DNA of 50,312 bases from Haplomitrium mnioides (lineage: Eukaryota; Marchantiophyta; Haplomitriopsida; Calobryales). Where the stretch lies: the NCBI GenBank assembly GCA_049999725.1, contig JBNGIS010030125.1, forward strand, positions 1-50,312. The letters are read 5' to 3'. The notes under the pieces were generated by a model. That model was not told the DNA's origin and did no database searches. It was given only the letters and a program-made list of their open reading frames with translations. Positions 20,801-32,800 of the stretch are shown here, piece by piece. The first letter of the stretch is position 1. Each line of letters begins with the position of its first letter. A program made the translations under genes and the position numbers.

Positions 20801-23800
20801 CTGCTTGTCCGCAACCCAGCCGTACCTCATGGAAAATCCTACAGGTGACAAGTACCTCGAATTGGCCTGGGCTAGCATGGAAAACAACAAATAGCCTGGA
20901 TTTGAAAGCCTCCTAAGAGAATTTTTTTAATCCTGCTGGCATTGGGGATTTGAAAAGTCTACGCTGCCATGATATCTGAAGCTGTCCAGCAGAAAGTGTT
21001 CAGCGCAGGTCAACAAAGCCCTATCTCCCTGATATAGACTGGGGAGGAGGTAAAACCATGGTTTTCAATTGAGGCCTATTTTCTCTCCTCCATGTTTCCT
21101 ACAAAGAAAACTGTTCAAAAATTGAATATTCCTGCACAAGCCTTTTGAGTCGCATTGCAAATGCCATGGTGAAAACTTATCAGCCAAACAGGAGACTGTC
21201 TTTACTGCCATCAAGACTAATTAGTAGGCGGCTCAGGACGGTGCTTACCTGAAAGTACATTTCGAAAAAGCATATAACACAGTGGTTTGGTTTTCTGCTC
21301 TTGAACCCAAAAACACAGACTACAACACACAGCAAAGAACCAGCAAAAAATACCAAAGTGCTCTCAAGGAGAACTAGGCTGATCAGACACAGAGAGCTTG
21401 AGAGCCCTAGTTCCACTGAGACCCTCAAAACCCATTGCCAGCGTGAAAGTCACAATGTCCAATACCAACTCTGAGGTCATCCTTAATGGCACCACTACAT
21501 GTTCATTTTCCATTCTACACCCAGTCTGTAAAGGTTCTCCTCTTGTACCACTTTTCTACATCTTAGTGACAAATGCTCTTGGTCACAAGCTTAGCAATGC
21601 TAGTATTTGTTCACTGGCTGGAGAGCAGCCGAACCTCCAATAAGGCATACTGCACACCTTCTCTTTTGGCTTCCGGGCAGAAAATCAACTGGGAGGAAAA
21701 ACTTTTTGTCTGGATCAGCCCAAGACCCTAGACCTCAGCAATGAGACCTCGGCACTGAATGGAAGGGGATGGAGAATGGCACAGTTTTGTTTTTCCTTCA
21801 CAAACCATTCAGCTTTCAATGTTCTCTTTCAACCATTAAGCAAATCTTTGTTCAATTGAATTGAATTAAACTGATTTAAGTCTCAAACCGGCTACGTTCA
21901 CCTAAGTGTGAGCAAATAAGGAACTAAGCACACATGAGGCACATTATGGTGACAACTTGGGTGCCACTAACATCCACTAAAGTCACTGGAAATATAGTCA
22001 TAATGATGAAGAGAGCAAAACAAACCACACAAAAAATGATGGCAACCAAATGAGAGTTGCAACAGTGTAGAAAAACCTACACACATCACAATACCACAAT
22101 GTAGAGTGCAGCCTTCACAATTAGGTGCCAGTTGCACCAATCAGCATGTATTCAAAATGGGCAAAACATTAACACACTAAATGTAGCTGGCAGACATCTA
22201 AGGTAACAATTTAGCAGAAGGAACACTGAGCAAAACAATTCTTTTCTCTTTTCCAGCAATGGCTATGGAGCCATCTCGTCAGGCAGCTCCTGGAGACCCC
22301 ACAAATTGGTACAATCAATTCCAGAAATGGCTGAAAAGATGGGGACTGGATATAGATGATCTTCCTAAACAATCAGGAAAAATGCTCATGGACCATCTAT
22401 CAACACATTACTTCACAGTCATATGGCAATCCTACAGTGCGGCATCCCGGACTGTCAAGTACAATGCGCTCGTCAACAACACTCCCTCAAGGCCAATCCA
22501 ACAATACTTGACAAGCAACATGTCACTTAAGCTGGTCCAGACCCTCACACAACTTCGTACTGGATCCCATCGACTGAGATGTGAAACAGCCAAATGGTCC
22601 ATGATCGACAACAAAGTCCGACCTGAGAAGTTGCTGTGCCTCCAATGCAATCTACAAGTCACGGAAGATGAACACCACATCATCTTCTGTTGCCCCAGAT
22701 ACTATGAAATCCGGGGAAGGTATCATGGACTTTTTGTAGAACAGAATAAGACAGTACAACAATTTCTCAAATATCACGATCAACGCTGGCTGGCCCTCTT
22801 CTTTTGGGAACTCATGCTGCTTAGATCTCAGAAATAGCCAGATTAGACATCGAGACTAGAGACGAGGGAGTGAGCATATGACTCACAAGCAGGTTTGTCC
22901 CTGCTCAATTAAACACTTTTTTAGCTTACTACTTCTGTTTTTGCACCCCTCCGCACTCTTGTGCGCATTGTACTCTCAGTCCTTATGGCCCTAGGGCTGT
23001 CTCTGGACTTTAATCGAATTCTATTCTATTCTATTCTATTCTATTCGCAGTTATTTTCCTCAACATGAGCCTGCTGCTTCTTAAGCCACTTCCATTTCAC
23101 CAGTTACAAACAAGTCTGCACTCAGTTCTAGCATATGCTCTTGATTCCCACTAATCGTCACCATATCTCATCTTAATCAAATGGATTATCAAATGCACCA
23201 ACAAGGATTGCTAGAACTTTTTTCTTTTCTAGATGTTTGTTACGGCTGTTATTTATGATGCAACCATGGACACCACTAGTATTTAGCTACAATTGTGCCC
23301 ATAAACTCATGATGATCAGAAATACCAAATTAAAAAATCACATTCCAGACAAAATCATATCACATACATTTAGTGCTCAGACTTTTCTTGTCCTGCTGCT
23401 TGAAGTAGAAACTCCGATGGTCAAGTGATTTGTAATAGTTTTTGGTGTACACTTCTGCCCATACTTTATTCATGTCAGCACGGCACCTTGACCACTCCTC
23501 TTGCTTTTGCTTTAGCCTCGTCAACACAACAGATAACGCTGATGGTGCATTCTTCCTGACTAATTCCAAAAAATCTAACCCATGGTCGCCATATATGCGC
23601 TCAATACACCGCATATTGATAGCTGTAAAAACCAACAATAATCCCATCCTCACACATAATGAGAAGTCTCTAATTTTTAAGCATTTGAAAATCTACGCTA
23701 TTACAATTAGAATACAATAGAATAGCTAGACTGACTCCATAAGCAGTGACCATCACAAAAAATCCTTACTGATTTGTCACACCTGTCAAGTGATCATCCA

Positions 23801-26800
23801 GATGAAATGGATGTTCTTGCTTCAAATTAGGATCACGCAACTTGTCTAAAAGCTCTGCAACAGATCTTGCTGTTACCGCCGTAGATTCCAGTAACATATC
23901 CAGCTCAAACCTATAATTACATTAAGATATATAAACTCTGGAAAGCAATGTTGAAGTACAGATAAACTAAAGCCTCATTTCACTTTGGAAAACTATTTAA
24001 GAAGTTTAAGGACTATGCAATTTAGATTTCGCTGCAAAATCATTTTACACAATTTTTGAACATTGTAGTGTCGTTAGTTCTGCTGCATATTAACAACATA
24101 CGCAATATAATTCAGAATAGAATAGAATAGAATTCAATTAAAGTCCAGAGCCAGCCCTAGGGAAGAGCCTGTCAAACATACCTGTCATCCTCACAGCGAA
24201 ACAGACTCTCCTCATACTGATTCTTTCGCATATGTTTAAATGAATAATCCTCACTACCAGATGTTACAGACACCCAGTTGTCATTCAACACTTGATGAGC
24301 AAGCATGGTGCGGTAACTGGATATAGGCTTTAAATACTGCAAAGAAAAGGGCCATTAATCAATAGAACAGAAACTGTCAGAGATACTGTAGTTCACAAAT
24401 AGTGTTTTCATGAATACTGAGGTTCAATCAACCCACAACTCAATGAACAATTTCAGAGAACCGATTACTCCTCAAGATGGCACATACTACAAGTAAGCCG
24501 ATGATCAAGTATTGTTGCATCTATCATTAAACTTTGACCACAACTGTAGAAATTGGGTGAAAGCTCAAAATGAAGAGAAAAGATAAAGCATTCTTGAAAC
24601 CTTTGACATGATAACTGGCAAAAGTGTTCTACGCACATTCTTTGGGAGAAGCCGATAACTTGGGGTACAGCGCTCACAGTTTGATAAGTCAAGATCTGAA
24701 ACAGGCTTACTGGTAGGTTTCTCTTTGCTAGGAAACACTGGCATCTTTTGGCTGGCTCCTTCTTTAATGGAATAGGGCACTGCTCTGTCCCTGTCTCGCT
24801 GCTCCTTATCTCTTTCTCTTTCATAATCCATGTCTTTCTCCCTATCTCTGTCTTTTTCCAGTTCACTATCCTTCTCCACTTTTGGCTTCAAGGTTGTGCC
24901 CTCAACATCATCAAGCTCTGTTACACCAGAACAGTCTCAATAACACAACACAACTAGATAGATGAGGAATCATCATGCCATTCATATGCATACAGCAGAG
25001 GGTGGGTTATCTACGTGCACAACTTATATGTCATAAACAGAGGCAATGCACTCCTGCATGAGATCACAGGCAACAGCCAACTTACTTTTACCACTGACAA
25101 ACCCTGCTATGTATCCTTCTGCAGAAACAAAAACCTGCCTCAGTCCGATTTTCTTAGAAAAACTCCAACCTGAAAGAATATAGATGACACACTTGCACAA
25201 GGCACTCTTAAGGAAAGACACAAGGTAAACCACCACTGATGCAATTGTGTCATCAAAACTAAGTGAAACATAAGTAGAGTTTTATGAGAAAACAAACCAA
25301 GGTTCTCACGACGAGACAAAAATTCGTTGAATCCTTCCATGAGATCTGTATGTTTCCCAAGAATATCTGCGACCTGAGAATTGCATGCTTCAAATAAGAG
25401 TGAAATTCCCAAGAAAGAATCATCCGCACGATATATGTTTTGATGCTGTAGCAGCACTAAAGTCCACTGGCATGATGAATTTCTTGGGGAAGTTTACAAC
25501 CAAACAAAGAAACAGGAAATTCAAGAAGAATCAATTTTGATTCTAAAGTCCCAAACCACGCCTAACACTGCAGGGCACAGAGTGCAATGCACACCAATGT
25601 GAGTGAAGTGGTGCAAAAAGCAAAAGTAGGAATCTAAATGACACGAATCTGAATTGAATAAAGACTGCTAGCTATCTTTGAACAGTAGTATCTGGGGCAG
25701 CAGAAGATGAAGTGAAGCTCATGTTCCATGTGTGAGGTACATTGGAGCATTTTGTCTGAGGGGAGAACAACTTAGCTGCTGCATGAAGGCAGTCAAATAT
25801 AATAGAATAGAATTTGATTTAAGTCACAGACCAACACACAAATACAACATCCACCAAGGTGAGAGCAAAAAGAAGTGAAATCCAATAAGTAGTCTATATA
25901 TAGCCATGAAGTTGTGGAGAGAAAAACTAACCACAAAAACAAATAAATGGAAGCTGCAATAGTCTAGGAAAAACCTACACTCATCACAACTGCCCAACAC
26001 ATAGAGTGCAGCCTTCACAATGTGGTCACAGACAAAGTTTCAGACAATTCAGCCTCATCATGTGTAGCAGTGACAAGCTGCCACAATTTCCTGCTGGTTT
26101 CATCAGTTCCCAACAGCAGGTCTTGATCAATCTTTGTACTGAGTGTCTGCCACTTTCCGGAAGTAACGGGGAAAACTCAATCATGATGATGCCTGGCACT
26201 CCACCAAGAATCCAATAAGTAGTACAATTAAGTAGATCAAAGTGATAAGCCAAAGCTCACAGGTAAAACAGTTTCTCAACAATGGTCCATAGAACTGAAC
26301 TTGATTTCAAATCCCAACCTGGTCTGAAGGCAACAGAGCCTGGGGTACAACACACACCAAGGTGTTCTGGCCTGTGTTCGCACACATCAGGGCATGTCAG
26401 AGCCTATCCATTGCAACATCGCTGTCGAGCAGGGCTGCCCACTCTCCCCCACCTTATTCGGTCTGTTCATCGACAAACTGGAGGCAGTACTGATCAATAT
26501 GGGACCCCCTGCCCCTGATCTGCTAGCCCAGACCATTGGCATTCTCTTGTATGCAGATGACATCGTCCTCAAGTCAACAACAAGTGCTGGATTCCAACTA
26601 CACCTAAAAGCACTGGACCAATTCTGTAGCCAATCCGGAATGACTGTCAATATGAAGAAAACAAAGGTCCTGGTGTTTGGAAAATGGCTCACCGCAGCAC
26701 AGAGGGATACTTTCAAGTTCAGGCAAGACAATGTCGAAGTGATGAACCAGTAACCTGTCTGGGGACACCAACACATACCCAGAGAGGATGGGGCTTTAGA

Positions 26801-29800
26801 GCCGAGCGCAGGATAACAGCACGTCTCGTCAGCTTATACCAACTGAACAGCTGGTGCAAGGCAAAAGATACATGGCATATACTCTTGGAATTATCAAAAT
26901 CGAGTTTGATGATAATGCAGCAGTGAAAATCCACAAATGGGTGCGAATCACAGGAGGAAAAACGAAAAACGTCAGTTGCTCTGTTGTCCACGAAATATAC
27001 TTGCGGCTGCAGATTCGTGAGGACTGAAACCCTACATCCTTCCTATGGCCAAAATCTGAGCTCGCGAGTTTCCTCCTGAGGCGCAAATCAGCCACGCTAT
27101 GTGCTTCCTGAGGGTGAACAACCAGCTTCACGATGTGACCTCTTCCGCAAGCAAAAACGGCACGCACTTCGTGAGGTCCTTTCCTTGCAGAAACAATTTG
27201 CTCCTCTGGTCGTTTTTCTGCTATCGATGCAGAAAACGACCTTTCCCCACAGTCGCGATTTTCCCTTGATGAGAAAAACGGCCTCCTTTCTTTTTTCTTT
27301 TTCTTTTTTTTTTTACCACCAAAAGCAAACAACTTTATTTACTTTCAAGGATCAAAGGTACAACCGCGGGCAGCAATCAGGCCCAGCGGCAAAACCAACA
27401 ACCATTCAATCCCTTTAAGGATCTAGCCTGGTAAACCAAAGTAACCCTATACCGTCAATCCAGATTACTACTAACATTCAGATTCCAGTAAACACTGTCT
27501 TCATCATGTATACAAAGCAAATGCTTGGCGCCCCAGGTTCTGTCACAGGTTTCAAGAATATTATCTATCTTATCTTCATTATGAGCCTTCATCCAGTCTC
27601 TGCAAGCATCACACCAAGCTTTCTTTCCGTACTCAACCAGTCTCATCCAGATTTTTTTTTTCAAGCAGTACATAGCCATATATGACTTTTCAAACACTAT
27701 AGCGTTTCTAGAGAGCCATATGGAGTAAAGTACTATTCCTCTTAGTAAGGACCAGATCTCTTGAGCTACGACCACTGCTTTAGGTATTTTGTCGCCTAGG
27801 ATGCATTGCTGCCAGGTTGGCTTCCACCTTTTAGTGTTCTCCCAAATGGAGAACACTAATCTGTTAATGATATTCCCTGCCCATTTCCAGATGGTGCTGA
27901 TCCTAGGAAAATCCAGCAACAGTGAATGAGATCTTTCAGTACGTCCTCTTTGCAGCAGACACAACTTGCATCAATCTCAAAGCCAGGCTTTTCTGTCTTT
28001 TTCCTGAAGCTCCCGACTTGCACACCTCTTTGGACAATAAGCCACATTAACGTGGCCTCTTTTGCTGATCTGCTCGCCTTCCATATGTCAGCCCATCTGG
28101 AAGAGTACGTAGAGTCGATTGAACCATGTGCTTTCCAGCGTTCCAGAACCAGAATGATTGTAGATGGCCAGTCCAAAATGAATCAACGGCCTTTCTTGGT
28201 GGAATAGCTGCTGAGGGGAGAGTTATCTTTCCAGACCCACATTCCAGGGTCCCAATCTCCCTCTCCGATAACTGATCCAAGTATTTTATACTCAGTTTTC
28301 TGATCTTTGGTCACAGAGCAGACTCTCATTTTTCTCATAATCACTGAAGGAGGAAGCTGGGGTCGAGATCCTTCTGCCAGCATCGTAACCATTGGGGTGA
28401 CAAAGAACCATGAGTATGAATGGGGTAGCACAGAACACTGAATCATGTTTCCCGCCTTCAGATCAGTATCAGCACTCCACAAGGATATTGCAACCGGGTG
28501 TGTCTCCAGGTCAGATGTGAAAACTCCGGTCCAGTCTCCTTTTCTTATGTGGCCTGGCCCCTCAAGTAGGAGTGAAACCCACCTATCAGGGATCTTAGCA
28601 ATCAGGTCATACCATTTCTGCTCATGCCTTTTGTGAAGCTGGTATCTTTCTTGCACCTCTGCCCACTCAAGGAACTCATATGTTTGGCAATTCCAAAGGT
28701 CCCCAATCACCTTGATCCCTGCCTGAGACCATCTCAAGGCTGGCCACCTCTTGTTTGCCGCCAGCAGTGAATTATCTCCCAGTTTATTCCACCAGATGTT
28801 CATGCTCGCCACCTCTTCAAAAGACTCAGAAGCCTTCTATTTGATGGATCTTTTGAGTACCGACCAAACCTGCCATATCTCCTTCCACAACTGAGAGGTA
28901 GACCAACATGAAGATCTGCAGTCAGCAACTGCCCACAATAGGGATTGAACTGATCCAAATGGCAGAAGATTTTTTCCAGTTCCTATTCTGTCCAGAAGCC
29001 TTGGAGAAGGTACCCAGCACCTTTACCGCCTTTAGCAAGTTCTGTTCTTCTCCTGCCAAGGATAGAAGAGTGTCATCTGCATATTGGGAGAAGAGATGGT
29101 GCGTACCCAATGGAATAAATATCCCTTTTACTTGTTTGTTGAGCGCTGCGTTATTGGGAAGGTGTCCCAGTGCATCCGCTACTACGAGATACAGAAAAGG
29201 AGCTAGAGGTCAACCTTGTCGAACCGATCACTGGACAGGGATGGAGCAGGAGGGAATACCGTTAAGATTGATTGCAGAAGTGGCATTTGTTGTTGTCACC
29301 TTCACATATCCAATGAATTTTTTACCAAATCCCATGGCCTCTAATACTTTGAACAAGAACTCCCAGTCCACTGTGTCATAAGCTTTCTCGAAGTCCACTT
29401 TTAGGAAAACACAGTCTTGTCTTGAAGATTGGGCCCAATCCTTGGTTTCGACTGCAGAAATCACATTGTCAAGGATGTATCTATTTGGCAGAAAGGCTGA
29501 TTGCTCTGTATTAATTATCCCTGTCAGAAATTTTCGCAACCTAGTGGAAATCACTTTGGCAAAAATCTTGTGAGGGGTATTCAGGAGGGAGATGGGTCTC
29601 CAATTGGAGACTAGAGTCTTATCTCCACCCTTGTCAATCAAGGAGATTGTGCCTTTGTTGAGCTCAACACTGAACCATTGTCGTCTAACAGCTTCTGAGA
29701 TCATGGCTGCGTAGTCTTTTGCAATCCACTTCCAGCAACATTTGTAGAATTTGCTAGGTAGACCATCTGGTCCTGGAGACTTAAGCCCTCCCATGCTAGC

Positions 29801-32800
29801 CAAGGCCTTCATGTACTCTTGTTCACTGGGAGGGTCTTCCAGCATGGTCCGTTGTGCAGGGGAGATGCGTGAGGGGATGTGCCTGAGTGTCTCTTCTTGG
29901 GCCATGGCTCTAAGCGGATCGTCTGTCCTGCGGCTAAAAATAGTGGACCAATACTCTACTAGCCTTTTTTCCTTGTCCTTCCATTCGACAAGTTCTTCTG
30001 GTGCAGGCCCCTTCAGTTCCAATATCTCAGCTGAAGCTTTCCATTCCTGGTGAGAGCTGAAAAAGAACTTGTTCATTTTATCCCCTTCTTCAAACCACTT
30101 GGCACTTCAGCAGATCCTGGCTTCTTTGGCTCTGTAATCTTGAAAGAACTCCAGAGCTATCATCTGTCTATCTAGCTCCTCTTGGAGAAGAGTGTTGTTT
30201 TGGTCTTCCTCAACCTGAGCTCTGGGAGTATTTACTTTGCCCCTGAGCATCACTTCTTCTGCTCTCCTGAGGTAGGCTTTTCTAAACCCGAATTCTCTCA
30301 GCCATTTAGTGATTCTGCTGACTGCCTTATCCCACCATTCCGATTGCCCGTCAGCTCCTTCGCCTGGTCTTGGAACAGAACTCCAAAGTTCTTCCAACTT
30401 AGTGACTACTGAGGGATCTTCGAGGACGGAGACATTGAGCCTGAAAAAACTAGTTTTGAGAGCTGAGTGACCCTTGAACATTAACGCCATTGATACAGGA
30501 AGATGGTCAGAGCGAGACAAGCCCCCCACATTAATGACCTTGGCCCTGTAGGACTGATGCAAGAGACCTGCTGGGATGTAGAATCTATCCAGTCTCGCAA
30601 GTATTCGCCCTCTTTGCTAATTGCTCCATGAGAACTTTAATGCACCTGATGTTGCTTGGAATGGGTCTGCTATTCTCAGGAAAGCTATTAGATCACTCCA
30701 AGCTTGGAGTTCCAGACCTCCTAGGCTGTGGCCATTGCCACCCCTCCGGTCTCATCAGTGTTCCACCATGTTAAAATCGCCTCCCATGATCCAGTTCCTG
30801 TGTTGAGGAAGTGAGTGTAGGAGCCCAGTTCACTGGCAAGGTTAGGAGCATAGATGTTGAGCACGCCAAATTTCCCTCCTGGCAGGCCATCCAAGTCTAT
30901 CCACAAAGCACGACCATTGCATACAGAGTAGTTCCCTTTGTAGAATGGAGCCAGCTTAGCTGATACACCAACACCCACTCCACCCTTGGATCTCTCTGTT
31001 TCTGTAGACCAGATCTCTCCACGAGGCCAGAGCAGTTTCATCAGGAACTTACCTCTGGGTCCACTCAGTTTGTGTTCTTGAATAAAAAGGACATCGATGC
31101 ACGGCTTGAATTTTTTGATGAAATCCGTAATTGCTTCCCTTTTGCATTTGTCCTTACCAGTCCCTCTGACATTATAGCTAAGGAATTGGATCTTCATGGA
31201 GAACAAGATAGAGGGCTAGCCATCAAATCCTCCTTGCCAAGAATGTCTTCCAGCACATTGATGCCTGAACCATCCAAGATTGGAGAATTCTGAGGTTCCA
31301 GATCTAGGACGCCAAGGGTGGCAGCATGAGGAGCAGCTGGGGACAGAAACTTGCCTGCCTGAATGTGCTGTGCAAGAGGAGTAGAAGTAGCTGCTTCTTT
31401 GGTAGCTGACACATGTGGTGGTCTACTCCTGATGTTCCATCTTACAGAGGGCCTCTCCACCGATTTCTCCTTGTTTCGGAGGGTGGGCTTGGGAGTCTTA
31501 AGGAACAAGGAAGGGGCTCTCCTAGTGTACCCGCGTGTCACCTTCCTCCATTCTCCATCCAATTCTGATGTAGGGGAAACAGACTGCTCTACACAGATGG
31601 AGAAAATGAGAGGAGCATCAGATGGACAACTAGACCTGTCCTCTACCAGGCTTCCTGTCTGTCCCTTGGAGGGGATATCCGACAAGTGCACAGGAGGGGG
31701 ACTATGGCAACTGGCTTCCTCTTCAGGACTGGAGGGTTGTGTCTGTTACGAGTTCAGGCAGGCATCCTTCCCATTACAGTTGACTTTGCTCCCTGGTTTT
31801 GCCAGCATCTCTGTGCATCTTGAGGCTATTCCTTGGGGCGGTACTGTTGGAGACTTCCTCACAGAGGGAGCTGCTGGGGTCAAGGTCCCAGGCCAGTCCT
31901 CGAAAGCCCTGGAGGGACCTCCAGCCCTTCTTGCTGGGGAGGCGCTCAAGGTGGCTTGGGTTGTCATGGCCATCTTAGCCTTCCCTTTCTCTCTAAGAGT
32001 ATCTCCCTTTCCTCGCTTGGACCAGCTGGGCAGCAAACAACCTGTAATTACATGGGCTCCCTGGTAGCTGGGAGCAAACAACCACAAATCACATGGTCAA
32101 GGGTAGCTGAACACTGTTAGCAGCTCCTAATAATTGGCAAGTAGGTGTGCGCATGTAGTCTGCTGCATGCCCAAACGACTTTCTTCTCCCCAACAAAATA
32201 GCTATGTTGCCAGCGGAGCCTCCTGGTGTTGACACGTGTCACCACCAGGTGCCTCTACATGTCACACCCTGAAGTCACCATTTCTTAAAGTGCTTCTAGA
32301 TTAGCTAGAATCCTAAACTAGCAAAACAAAACACTTACAGGGACACACTTCACAAAGGAAGTATGTTGCAGGAATTCCTGAGCAGGATCAGGCAATTCCT
32401 CTGATCCACCAGCAGCAAATTGTGAGCTGCCAATTTCCAACATATACCCATGAGAATCAACCTCTTCCATACCTTTGTTGTTCCAACAGCAACATATGGA
32501 GCAGAAATATGGGGACCCTCTCTAACTCCGGCCATGTGGCTGAACCACGGTGAGAAACCCCTAAAGAGGTTCCTCACTAGATTAGCCAACGTGCGCACCA
32601 CCACACCTGTTCACATCCTGGCTGAATTTGGCATGATACCCATTGAGGTGCACGCAGTGATGAAACTTGTCACATACCTGCAATCGATCCAAGAAACTAC
32701 ACCGGCCAGATACCCAGCAATGGCTATGGAGGAATCTCGCCAAGCAGCTCCTGGAGACCCCACAAAACTGTACAATCAATGCCAGAAATGGCTCAAAAGA

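Larger units (their letters stand above)
27290..32090 (-). mobile_element. LINE-D, nearly complete L1-type LINE
   Basis: Minus-strand L1 with a poly(A) tail (T run at 27304-27314), a short 3' untranslated part containing AATAAAG, ORF2 (about 31197 down to 27455) and ORF1 (31973 down to 31194). The 5' edge is placed near 32090, where LTR sequence resumes, and could be off by some tens of bases. No clear target duplication was found. Both ORFs carry breaks, so the copy is not active. 5'-truncated relatives are at 20187-20297 and 48808-50105. Confidence 0.87.
26883..32442 (-). mobile_element. solo copia-A LTR (diverged) split by LINE-D, inserted in LINE-C
   Basis: The left end TCTTGGAATTATCAAAATCG matches the LTR end TGTTGGAAATATC. 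The right end is GAGCTGCCAATTTCCAACA. The target duplication is TATAC at 26878-26882 and 32443-32447, and LINE-C coding sequence joins across it. LTR parts are about 26883-27290 and about 32090-32442; the rest is LINE-D. There is no gag or pol, so this is a solo LTR from recombination. The ABRE-like GACACGTGTC is at 32231-32240. Confidence 0.87.

Noticed and set aside
20460-20894. 144-codon plus-strand ORF as a host gene
   Set aside because: The first part is LTR sequence and the rest is a decayed L1 RT fragment.
31363-32067. 234-codon plus-strand ORF
   Set aside because: It lies antisense to LINE-D ORF1, has no recognisable domain, and follows from the Ser/Pro-rich composition of the opposite strand.
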